Assembly (NCBI GenBank): GCA_006384855.1
Contig: VCJN01001658.1
Coordinates: 69,501-133,500 of the forward strand
Origin: Tetraselmis striata
Taxonomy: Eukaryota > Chlorophyta > Chlorodendrophyceae > Chlorodendrales > Chlorodendraceae
Direction of reading: 5' to 3'
Length of the DNA stretch: 64,000 bases
Positions 34,560 through 45,253 of the stretch are shown one piece after another (position 1 is the stretch's first letter; every line of letters starts with the position of its first letter). Below the pieces are notes generated by a model. The model was not told the DNA's origin. It did not search any database and worked only from the letters and a program-made list of their open reading frames with translations. The translations under genes and the position numbers were made by a program.

Positions 34560-35178
34560 GGGGTGGGGAGCAGGGCTAGCCAATCCGCGCCGTGCGCAAC
34601 TCTACCCAGTGCGCTACGGCAGGGGCGATGAGGCGTGGCATCTCGGTGTTGGCTTCGTGCTCGGTCATAGACGACATGCTGCCCAAGCGAGCAACGGCGG
34701 TGAAGGCTGCACGGACGAGGGTGAGTAGGTAGCATGCGTCGCCGGGTCCACTGTCCTCGCGCTTGTCCGCGTGGAGGCACCATTTAGCAACGTAGGTCAT
34801 CGTCCCGCCATATGCAATCGCGTCCCCTCTTGCCCAACGAACGATAGCGTTATCAACGATAGCGTTGATAGTTTGCTGGCATTGTGGTCCGGGGTGAACG
34901 ATGCGCCGTTGACCCGGAAAACCCGGGTGTACTGCGGTAGGAAGTACGAACTGCTGGTTGTCGAGAAACCACCGTACACACACGTGGGCCTCCGCCTGTG
35001 AGGACGCGACGCGGAAGAAGGAGCGGTGTCGCCCTGCCGGCCTTCGAAAACGGGGTCCTTGCATGCGGAACGTGACATGTCCTCCGCCTCGCCCGGGCGG
35101 GTGGTGGCTGGCCGGGCTCTTGCCCTTGCGTGGGTCGCGGTGGGCCGACATGCCGGTGGCGGTGGCGGCGCGGCGCAA
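34560..35178 (-). mobile_element. fragment of a second LINE copy of the same family
   Basis: A 200-residue frame contains a segment (AEAHVCVRWFLDNQQFVLPT...) that parallels the HLRWALDNPDVFLPY segment of the adjacent LINE at about 32960, followed by the same kind of YGG...TYVAKW helical stretch. It looks like an independent copy, or a nested remnant, lying head-to-tail with the larger element. Confidence 0.5.
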
Positions 35179-35295
35179 CGCGAGTGTAACACAGACGTAA
35201 GTACTATGGAGTAATTACAAGCGTAAACCAGCGGCTCGCGTGGTGCGGTGCGGGCTCGTATCCTGGGGGCACCGCTCGCCCTACCTTGATAAAGT

Positions 35296-35339
35296 GGGGG
35301 GGGGCGCCCCCCGCGCAGTGCGCGGGGGGCGCCCCCCCC
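35296..35339. repeat. extremely GC-rich hairpin
   Basis: G runs and GCGCCCCCCGCGCA are mirrored by TGCGCGGGGGGCGC and C runs around a near-zero loop. A second small palindrome GGGCCGAAGGCCC and an oligo-G/oligo-C patch follow to 35415. Confidence 0.9.
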
Positions 35340-35589
35340 AACGCCGGGCCGAAGGCCCGGCCACGACGATGGGGGGGGGTCTGGGGGGGGGGGCCATCCA
35401 GGGCCCCCCCCCCCAGAAAATTTTTTATTTTCGGTCAAAATAACGTATTTTTCCTTACGGAAATGGGGTGTCCATTGAGGCAGCAACAATTAGAAGTCCC
35501 GTCGGCATCTGCGGGGGCGCGCGATGCACGCCAGTCCCTGCGTCCCTCGCGCCGCGCTCCGTCAGCACCGCCTACCCGTAACTGCACGC

Positions 35590-35785
35590 AACGGGGGCTT
35601 TTATACAGCGGAAAGTACGGCAATTGCGCGGGTCTCCGCGGGTGTGCATAACGGAAAAAGCCCCCCTGAAGCAGGTGTTAGCGCGTCCCGTTGGGTCCGA
35701 ATGTGAAATCTCACTGTTGTGCGGGTCTGCGCCGCACTGAAGGGGGCTTTTTAAGCCATTGACACCCGCGCAATAGCCCCCCATG
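35590..35785. repeat. imperfect inverted repeat (MITE-like)
   Basis: ATTGCGCGGGT (35623-35633) pairs with ACCCGCGCAAT (35764-35774), and AAAAAGCCCCCCT (35655-35667) pairs with AGGGGGCTTTTT (35741-35752). Confidence 0.75.
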
Positions 35786-35799
35786 CGCCCCTCTAGCAG

Positions 35800-37030
35800 T
35801 TCAAAATACACCGCAAGATTGATGTGATGGGACGGTACTAGCGTTTCAGAAACATAAATTTTCCGGGATGCTGGTGATATTCAAGCGAAAGTTCATCACT
35901 TCTTCAAATTTATTGCAATGCCAGAGGCGTGTCAAGATATACTCGTCCGGGCAGCAGCTACCCGCTATGTGTGGTTATTAATTAATCCCCCATAGCAGTG
36001 AACCAGTGAACCGGGCGGCCGACTACGGGCAGTACAAGGATAAATTGTGATGATCAAGTCTTATACTGCCGAGTGCTGCCAATCCCTACTCCCTAGTAGT
36101 TAGACTACCAGTAGGCAGCGGGTGCTCGAGGCGCGCGAAGGGATATGCCGACATGTGTATCGGCACATCACCAAAATCAGGCACAACCTGTATTGTGTTT
36201 CCCCGCCGCCCACTCGCTCGCTCACTGGGCAGTCGGCACTCGCCCACTCTGCCAGCACTCTACTACTATAACGGTCCGTCGAGGCGCAGAGGCGTCGACT
36301 GTCCTTCCGTGCCCCCCCCCCTCCCGTCAACGCCGTAGGCGCCCCCCGCATACACCACCCCCAAATACCCACTTTTTCTAGGTAGTCGGCTCGCAACTCG
36401 CGCGCTGAGCGCTGGGAGAGCGTATGCACTGCAGAACAAGCCCCCCCGCTTGGCCGTCCACCTGCGACCTTGTCGACCGCGACACCCTCGGTCGCAATTT
36501 CCACTTCGCAAAGGTTCAAGCAGGCCACGGCGCAGCTCGCGCGATGGCGGCGGGGTGCTACTGGCGGTGCTGCTGGGGCGGTAGGGGCGTCGGAGCAGCG
36601 GCAACGAGGGCGGCCGCCCCCACCACCACTATCCGCGGCCAACTGCGGGTGACAGCTCGTAGCTGGGGCTCGCCGCCTCGCGCGACCGGGCCGCCCCCAT
36701 CGCCGAGGCGTTGCCATCACCGGTGCGCACTCGGCATCGGCGCCTGCGACGCGCTCCGATCCGCCTCGTCGAGAGGAGCGGCCGCCGGGGAGGCATCGCC
36801 AGCGCCCGCGAGAGCGGAGGTGCGCCTGCCGTTCCCTGTGTTCTGGTGGTGGGGGGGGGGGGGGGGGAGGGGGGGGGGGGCTCCCATCCTAGCGGTTAGC
36901 TGGACGACGTGTGGCAGCTGGTGCAGTCAGTCGAGGCAGCCGTCCGCACTGCTGCCAGGTCGCCGTTTGATTTCGCGCCCTGACGAGCACAGACGAGCCA
37001 CTCAGCGCTGGCCCGCTGCGGCGGCGGCAG
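35800..37030 (+). other. spacer, with possible 5' exons of the methyltransferase gene
   Basis: Before 36400 nothing is recognised. An ATG at 36470 opens MSTATPSVAISTSQRFKQAT, a Ser/Thr/Ala/Arg-rich stretch like a plastid transit peptide. A candidate short exon at about 36900-36958 reads LDDVWQLVQSVEAAVRTAA behind a TTAG acceptor. The phase to the next exon was not resolved, so these are only suggestions. A G run occupies 36851-36880. Confidence 0.3.
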
Positions 37031-37571
37031 GTGGCCGAGTTCGCGGAGCTGTCAGGCGCCGCGCTGTTGGACGGCAGCCTGGTGAAGGGCACCCTCAGCC
37101 GGTACCGCGGCCGCGAGGCGCACCTCAAGTCGGCGCATTTTAAGGTGCGACCCGCCGGCGCCCCCCGCTGCGGTCGTGCGGCTATGTTGAGACCCATGAA
37201 CGAAAATGCCCTGTGTATACACAGGTCATGGTCAAAATCCCCTGTGTATACACAGGGCATTTTCGTATATGGGTCTCAACATATGTCAACAGCCGCACTG
37301 AGGGAGCGCTTCAGGGTTTCGCGCCAGCTTCCTGGAACCCTGAAGCGCTCCCTCGATGCCCCCCCCCACCCCCCTCCTCTCCCCGCGCTTCTCTCCCCCC
37401 CTCCTTTGAGCAGGCGGTGGAGCTCAAAGGCGGCAGCCATCTGCAGATACTGCTGCGCTACAAGTTCCGCGACGTCACCAAAAACTATCCCGCAAGGTGC
37501 GCCCATCCCCCACATTTTCCCTTCTTGTCTTGTTTTTTGCACCATTTTGTTCTCCGCAATACTTTCAGTGA

Positions 37572-37602
<31 letters not shown>

Positions 37603-40600
37603 TCCCACATCGTTTCTGCCATCACCCCGCTGGCAGTGAGGCTGCGACGGTGGTGATGCAACTGCTGGCGTCGGGTTTCAGCTTGGGCAACCTCTACACC
37701 ATCTCCGCGGACTGGCACCTCGTGGTGCCCAAGAAAGCGGCCAAGGCAGCGGCGCTCACGCGCTCCAGCCCCACCTCGGCCGCGCTGCCGGATCTCAGCC
37801 ACGACCGGGAGAAGCCGAGCCAGGTGCCGCGGGGCGCGCCCTTCCTGCAGGCGCTCGGTGTGTCGGGTGCGCCCCGATATTCACCGGAGCCCGGCTTGAT
37901 TCCTCGATGGCGGCCGCAATGCCCGATCTCGACAGGATGCCTCTCGGGGGCAGAAGAGCCCCGACGACGAATCTGAGTGACCGCTGCTGTTCTTAGATGC
38001 ATGTACGGTAGATAAAGGAACACGTGTACGGCCAACAGGTTTGGTACTCGTGGACTTCAACCATACCTCACTTGAGATTGGCGCTCAACCCTCCTCATCG
38101 CCGCACAATAAGCCTCACGAGTGTCTTGTCCCACACAAGAACCTCTGGCGGTCCCAGTGCTGGCCATAACGGCGCACCGTTGCTGCTCGCAGATGCCACC
38201 GGGAAGCCGCGCCCCGGCATGGCCAGCAAGCTGCGCCAGGTAGGTGCAGCGCGCCCTCTGCGCCCAGCGCCCGTGCGTCTTGTGCCTTTTGACCGGCTTT
38301 TAGGTCCCCCGACGCTATGCCATCGCACTCCTGCCAGCTGGATGGCGCTGCCGCTGATGCTGACGCTGACGCCGGTGCTGATGCTGATGCCAATGTTGAT
38401 GCTGATGCGCGCAGGTGGATCGATTCTGCGAGGTGTGGCAACGCCCCGGCATGCGTGTGCCCCACCGACAAGAGTGTCGCCCTGTCATGATCCCTTTTCC
38501 CCCATCTCCCACGTCTTCGGTCCCCACCGCCAAACATGGCTGGCAGGCAGGCTGGGCCGGACGCACCAATCCTTACATGCCGCTGCTGCCGCTGCTGCTC
38601 CCGCTGCCGCCATGCGCAGGTTCTGGGGCACGCAGTGCAAGGCTCTGCGGTGGTGGGCGCCCCGCAGCTGCGCGTGGTGGACATGGGCGCCGGGCAAGGG
38701 CTACCTCACCTTTGCCACGCACGCCTTCCTCGCGGGCCTGGGCGGCGCGCCCGCCCGGGAGGTGGTCACCACGGGGGTGGAGGTGCGCGAGGACCTGGTG
38801 GCGGCCGGCAACAGGACCGCCGCGGAGCTGGACGGCTTCGCGGGGCTCTCCTTCCGGCAGGGAACCATCGCGCAGTGGTCGCGGGAGCAGGGCGTGGGGG
38901 CGGGGGAGGCGGGCGCCGGGGGAGCAGGCGCCGTGGACGTCCTCATCGCGCTGCACGCCTGCGACACCGCCACGGACGACGCCCTTTTCTACGGCATGCA
39001 GAGCGGCGCCTCCGTCATCCTCACCTCGCCCTGCTGCCACAAGGAGGTGCGGCGCTCTGCCCCGGGGAGCCAGCCATGCTCGCGGCGCGGCTTTGCCGCA
39101 CCGCACACTGAGCAGCGGCAGGGCGTCAGCGCAGCTAAGGGAAGAGCAGCGACCCTCCGGCAGCTTGCCGTGATAGGGTTCAGGAGTTTTAGGGTTGAAG
39201 AATGAGCGAAACCCAAACCCAAAACCCAAGCCCTAATACCCTAAATCGCCCTATACCCTAAAACCACTATATAGGATAAAAACCTATACCCATAAAACCC
39301 TATGCCGTAAACCCCAAACCACCCTATACCCTAAAACCTCCTGGATGCGGATGACTGCATTGAGGAGATCCGGGAGCGGGTGCAACATGTTCACTTGCTG
39401 CTCGCCAATGCCGGACCTGGCTGACCTGAGAGCCCACGACTGTGGTTGTCACAGCAAGCCCGCTGTAGCGGTACCATCCATCCTCGGTGCAACGTGTCTG
39501 GTGCATGGGAGGAGGGTGTACGCGACCCGCGTAGTGCGCTACACAGACGTTATTTGTTTGTGAACCGTACAAGTACGGCGTACCAGGTTGTGCAGTACGG
39601 GTGTGCGCGGAATAGATCGGCAAGTTGCGAATGACTGCAATACAGTGCTTAGGGTGATGCAGTCAGTATCCGTGGCCTAACCCGTATTTCTTCTGCCGGG
39701 CTGTACGGTTACCTGCGCAGTATCGCCACGGATTAAAGATCTGAAGAGCAGTGCGGGAAAGCTGCGGGCGATCGAAACCTCTATAGCTGCAATGACGAGC
39801 TTTTCATGCTGAGGTCTCACATGTGTGACAATTACGAGTAGGATACACTGCGGGTTTGTTCGATGTACGATATACCACATATGGGTTAGTACGATGTGTT
39901 CGAGTACAGGTACGATGTGAACCTGAGACCACGTGGATGTGTGCGACACTAGTGGCCCGTGGAACTCGGCTGCTGCACGAACAGCAGCACGTATAGCGTT
40001 TATTACATATACACCTGCCCACACAAATTTTCCCCCCCTTGCCAAGCATCAATTGTAGATTGGCCCATCATCAGCCCTCGCCGTCGCTTCCGGCCGCGCT
40101 CTGCCATATGTGAACAGGACACCATGCGTGGGGGCAAACCTAGCTGGTGTTTGTTGCGCTCCCTCGGCGTAAGAGCTATACGTGTGCGTGTCACTGTTCA
40201 GGGCTAGCAACGTCACGAGGGCACGATTTGTTTGTAGCACGTACATGCGTTATACCCTGTATGCGGACGGCTGCACGCCATGAGTTAGCTCTATCATCGT
40301 GGAACACAGTCACCAATGTGCGCTCTCCCCGCCGTCGGCATGCAAGCAAGTGAGCAGGTCCTGCAAAACGACCAATACTGCAATTAAGGCCTGCTCCAGA
40401 ACCAGCCCACCTGCAGCCGCTGTCCGCGTTCAATTGCTTTTGGGACGGATCGATGCCGCCTCGATTGCTACACATGCCCGCACCATTACCGTACTGTCTT
40501 TCAGGTCTCTCCGCGTCGATGCGCAGGTGGCGTACGGCTTAGCCCGGGGATATCGGTGCGTGCAACATCAAACAAATACTGTTGCGGATTCAGTTAAGCA

Positions 40601-42138
40601 TATTCCGCAGATACATGGAGACGAGGCTGCGCGTCCACGCGTGAGGCGACGTCGATGTTGGGTCCACAAAATATTCATACATAGCACGGAACAGGCGACA
40701 GCTCCGTGTGAAGCTGAGTAAGCTGCAGCACAGAGCCCACAGTGTAGACTTCTATACCCCCCACCCCCTCCTCCAACTCTCCCCTTGCTTGCTTGTACAC
40801 ACCACGACGTGCCAGCATACTCGTGCACCCCCCTCATACCTAGCTGGGCCCGCAAGGCACGCACAGTGACGGGGATGTCGGTCTGCGGGTGCGAACTGGC
40901 TGCAGCTCCGCCGACAGCTGCGGGAGCAGGAGGCGACCCTGAACAAAGGCGGCGCCGGCACGGGGGTGTCGCCGATGGGCGCAGCGCTGCAGGTGCGTCG
41001 GCTCTCCTCAGCCTGGCCGCGGGGACCTCGCCCTCCGCGACCTTGTCGGTGCTACCACTGCCATGCTGCCCACAGCAGCACTCAGGGGAGCCCCTCCCCC
41101 CCTTCCCTGCAGGATGTGCTCCGTCACGGCATCCTGGCAGAGCGCCAGGCAGAGCTGCTCACCGATTCGCTGCGGGCCTGCCTGCTGGAGGCGGCCGGCT
41201 ACGAGGCGTCCGTCTTTGAATACGTCTCGGGGGAGCACACCGCCAAGAACCTCATGATCTGCGCCGTCAAGCGGTCAGTTGTCGGGAGACGTCCCGTGCC
41301 CCTTCCTCCCGGCAACTTCGGGTGCCATATGTGTCCTGTCAGCCAAACAAAGAGAGGGGGCAAGGGGGGGGGGGATTTACACGGTGGCTCTCGGGCCGCA
41401 ATACACACCATGTGAGTGTGCCATCACGCCTTTAGTAAGCCTTACGGCTGCCGACACGATAATCACAACACCGCGAATACGAACCCACCCAGCCTGCCAG
41501 AGGTCAAATGAAGGCGCGGCCATAGCGGATCCTCCATCAATGTTTATTTAGGTTGCATGCCAGCCACGTCTGCGGCTTCCAGTAAGGGTTGACTTCGGTG
41601 CGCCGGCACCCGTAGCAGCAACACCCTTTCATTCAGCATATTGCTTTGAGGACATTGCTTTTCTTTGAGTGCGGCAAAGGCATGCGCATGGCCACCTGCC
41701 CGCCCCCGCCAAGCCAAACCAGTGTAGAAAGTGTCATGCCGATCGTTGACGGGCTTGAGCAGTGCTTTGTGTAGAGCACGCCGTTGCGCTGATCGGGCGG
41801 CAATCCTGCCCACCCGCCCCCATCCCGGCTGGAGACGCGTACGCTAGTTATCCAACACGGTGAATTGCGGCGCGGATCCTGCACGGCAAGGCGCTGTGTA
41901 TGGGCGATCTGACTACCCCGGCATGTCTTCTGACGGTCACGGCATGGCAGTGACAGCGTATTGACGGCGGTCTGACGCTGTCCCCTGCTGCTGTCGCTGC
42001 AGAAAATCTGCCGATGGGGGTGCATCCGAAGGGGCGGCACAGCGCGCGGTTGCCCTGCTTGCGCAGTTTGGGATCAAGCACCAGCGCCTGGCGGCGCTGA
42101 TGGGGTACCTGGAGCCATCCAAGCTGGTCAGCTTTTGA
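37031..42138 (+). CDS. SAM-dependent methyltransferase, cyanobacterial/GSTCD-like (Methyltransf_32-type), nine exons
   Basis: Exons with matching phases: 37031-37144, 37414-37496, 37637-37857, 38193-38239, 38415-38432, 38620-39046, 40906-40992, 41113-41273, 42003-42138 (TGA). Seen: LLDGSLVKGTLSRYRG; LRYKFRDVTKN; PDLSHDREK; the SAM loop VVDMGAG...KGYLTF; TGVEVREDL; DVLIALHACDTATDDAL; TSPCCHKE; LRHGILAERQAELLTDSLRA; EYVSGEHTAKNLMI. LHACD plus CCHKE and ERQAE...EHT.KN are hallmarks of a family shared with cyanobacteria, so a plastid-derived origin is plausible. Substrate is unknown. One extra base near 38692-38695 shifts frame inside the glycine-rich loop; every other junction fits, so a sequence error or a very recent mutation is likely. 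Start exon(s) uncertain. Intron 6 (39047-40905) is unusually long. Confidence 0.85.
37186..37280. repeat. long hairpin in methyltransferase intron 1
   Basis: GTTGAGACCCAT and ATGGGTCTCAAC enclose CGAAAATGCCCTGTGTATAC and its complement; outer GCGGCT/AGCCGC extends the stem. Nearly perfect over about 40 bp per arm. Confidence 0.9.
37300..37354. repeat. second hairpin in methyltransferase intron 1
   Basis: Perfect 19-bp stem GAGGGAGCGCTTCAGGGTT / AACCCTGAAGCGCTCCCTC with a 17-base loop, 20 bases after the first hairpin. Confidence 0.95.
37573..37611 (+). repeat. 39-base poly(C) tract in methyltransferase intron 2
   Basis: Uninterrupted C run between exons 2 and 3, 25 bases before the acceptor. 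Confidence 0.95.
39171..39345. repeat. interstitial telomere-like block (CCCTAAA family)
   Basis: Degenerate CCCTAA/ACCCTA/CCCTAAAACC units on the plus strand, preceded by TAGGGTT and TTTTAGGGTT in the opposite sense. It lies inside methyltransferase intron 6. Confidence 0.8.
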
Positions 42139-43468
42139 CGCATGAGGGCGCGCCGGCATGGTGAGGCGGCGCAGGGTCTCCGGCTTTCATGACGTACGGG
42201 AAGGCCAAAGACATCATGTGGCCAGCCCATTCTCCCAGCACATAAAGTCCTGCGTTGTTCATGGCATGATGTGGCGCACCAGGCTTCCGCAAGCCGTCCC
42301 TGCTGACGACGAGCACTGCGCTTACTATTTACGGTGATTCCAACGGCTACACTGTACACCTACCTGGCGCCATCTGCTTTAGGAAGCCGGGGCGTCTGGT
42401 TCGCCTTGCTGCATTGCATCGCGCACCGTGCCGGGGGTGCGGCATGCGCATGGGCATGTTGACGCTCCCGCTCATGCAGTCGAGCATCCATCCATAATAT
42501 TTACAGAGGGCACATGTGCGGTGTGTATGTTCGTTGTCGTTTGGTTCAAGTGTCCATCCACGTGGGAATCGCTCAATCGCCACGCATTATGACACGTGTA
42601 GAAATGTTTGCCGGAACGGACGGTGGACAATGGACACAACGCGCTGGCATAGGAGCCAAACCGATGCACATCACCCATATACCTCCCGACTACACTGTTC
42701 CATCGCCGCAACGGCGGGGGCATGTTTCAGCGTTGCCCATACGGCAGTCGACACTCAGGATGGGAAGCCTTTGCACCAGTCGGGGCAGCACCGTGAACGC
42801 ATGCACCGTCCCAACAACATCGGCTTATAACATAGACTGAACGGCGTGCTTGCAGACGATTCCACTCATGTACTAACTATCCGCAGCTGCCTGCATGTGG
42901 GCGGACACCGCATACAATTTCATGCCCAGCTGACGTGATAATATACATGCAACGTCGCGTGCGCGGCAGTGCAATTGCCATTTTGGGCTCTTCCGCCTGC
43001 CTATACCTCTCTTGCATGCCCCTCTGTGTGGGAATGCGGTATCGCCAACACGTTTATACACAACGGCGCATTGCTCCCGGGGTGCACGGCAGATCAACGG
43101 CACATGCATTCAAGGGCTAGCAGCCGAAGCCGCCTCCCGATCAAGTCACTACCTCTCTCCGCGCCTCGCGCTCTACGAGGGCAGCGCCGCTATATCCCGC
43201 CCGCACAAACTTACCCTTTCGCTTCTTAGCCCCTATCCATGCGCCCCCCTAATCTTCTCTCCCGAGACAAGCGCGACAACCTCTGCAACGCACCGCTTAG
43301 ACCCAGACTCCGGAGCAGCAGTCCGGCACGATTGTTGGCTGTCGATCTGTCGCTTGCTTCGATGTTCTCTTCAAGAAGCCCATCACCATTTCCATCCACA
43401 GCTCCGCCAATCGGTGTCCGCATGCTGCTCGACGAGCGTGATGCCGGCGCTCCGCCCCGTCCCGCTCC
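42139..43468. other. intergenic region between convergent genes, no gene recognised
   Basis: The methyltransferase (+) and HASTY (-) converge here. Short frames at 42514-42840 and 43012-43468 have no motifs. No TGTAA was seen close to either stop. Confidence 0.5.
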
Positions 43469-45206
43469 TCAGTTGTTGATGGTGGGGTTGGCGATGTCGT
43501 TCCAGTCCACCGACAACTCAAAGCCCCCGCCCGCGCCGGCGCCCGCGACGGGCGGCTTGGCGCGCGACGAGGTGGCCGTGAGCAGACTGGTGCTGTTGCC
43601 GGCGTTTGTGCTCTGCGTGCGCCACTCCTCGAGCGCCTTGAGCTGGCCGCCGCCTGCCACATTAGCCAGCCAGTCAGGTGGCAGGTGTAGGGTTCTAGGG
43701 TTTCAAGCCGCAAAATCCTAAAACTATTGAGGGCGCACAGAGGAGCTGATAAACCATTTAGGGTTAGGGTATTGTTTGGTGCTTAGGGCTTAGACTGCCG
43801 GCTTCGTGCTTGGTATGGCTATAGAGGAACCCTCCCCTATGGAGGAACATACATGCGAGTCGGGATTGATTCGGGAGAACATGGTTGCAGAGAATGATAG
43901 GGAGACAATCAAGAATGATAGGGAGACAAGAGGCGCGCGGGGGGGGGGGGGGGGGAGGGAGGTTGTTGAAGGCAACGAAGAGGGAACACATTGAGGATAC
44001 CCGCAACCATTCATACACAAAAATCGTTGTTTTGTACCCATGCACAGCCTTGAGGCATCCCGATAGCCCAGCCAATATATAAATAAAGAGATATACATAT
44101 ATACATATACACATATATGTATATACACATATACATATATGTACATAAATATATTAGTTATATAATAGTGTTTATAATAAATGGTGTTTATATAAATGTA
44201 CATGTACATGTAAATGCAACTGTAAATGCAAATGCAAATGCAAATGTAAATGTAAATGTAAATGTAAATGTAAATGTAAATGTAAATGTAAATGCATATG
44301 TATATGCATATGTATATGCATATGTGTATGTACATATATGTGGCTATCAGCTTTGGGTTCGCCATGTGTTACCGTTTTTCACCTCCTCACTAAATAAAGG
44401 GGGAGGGGGTCCATTTTCTGGAAACATATCCGAACAGCACCGAAATACGGCATAGAACGTCGTCCGAATTCCCCACTGGGGTACGCATTGGGGATGGTCC
44501 CCAGGCGGGGCAGCGCCTCACCCACTCCCACCAGCAGCCGCTTGAGCATCAGCCGCTGCTCCTTCTCGCTGTTCTCGGCGACGAAGGCGTTGTAGAACTC
44601 GGTCAGCTGCGCCTGCGCCAGCCCCGGAAGCGACAGCAGCACGCTCTGCGTCGCGCTGCTGCTCGCCATGTACTTCACCTGAGTGCCGCGGCGCACACAC
44701 CATCCCCGCGTGTTAGCGCCCCTAACGCCCTCCCACTTACACAAGTCGCCAAACAGTTTGGGGGGGGGGGGGCGTGCCAGGATCTCTCGGATGAGCGTAA
44801 TGAGGTCGCCCTGGAAGACCATGTTGGATGCGAGGGCGAGCCCACGGATGGCGGCCTGTAGCACGTCGTACTCGACCACCTGCGAAACCGGCGAGCAGCG
44901 CCAGAACCCTGAAACATAGACCCCAAACCCTACATCCGAGTGGGCCAAACATGAGATCGACAGCATCTGAACTCTGCTGAAGACAATCGCAGGGGGTCAA
45001 AATGTATAATTGGCGTCATTTAATAACTTCGCTCGGATATATGGTTTGAATTCTATCATGTGTTAGAATAATAAGGATTACGTACCCTGTGAAAAATCAG
45101 ACATTGAGTTAATACTGAACAGGGGAAAGAAATAAAGCAGGGAATGCGCAGGAGTTTATCAAGCTCTACTGCACTATTACATATACATATATATATATAT
45201 ACATAC

Positions 45207-45253
<47 letters not shown>

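Noticed and set aside
37186-37354. A functional link between these hairpins and the nearby HASTY gene
   Set aside because: Export receptors act in trans, so proximity has no expected meaning.
38415-39229. Several long frames on both strands over the methyltransferase core exon
   Set aside because: They are GC-driven shadows; only one frame set carries LHACD, CCHKE and the downstream exons.
44117-44455. Frame with repeated [12 protein letters not shown] residues
   Set aside because: Translation of the AAATGT/AAATGC microsatellite, inside a HASTY intron.
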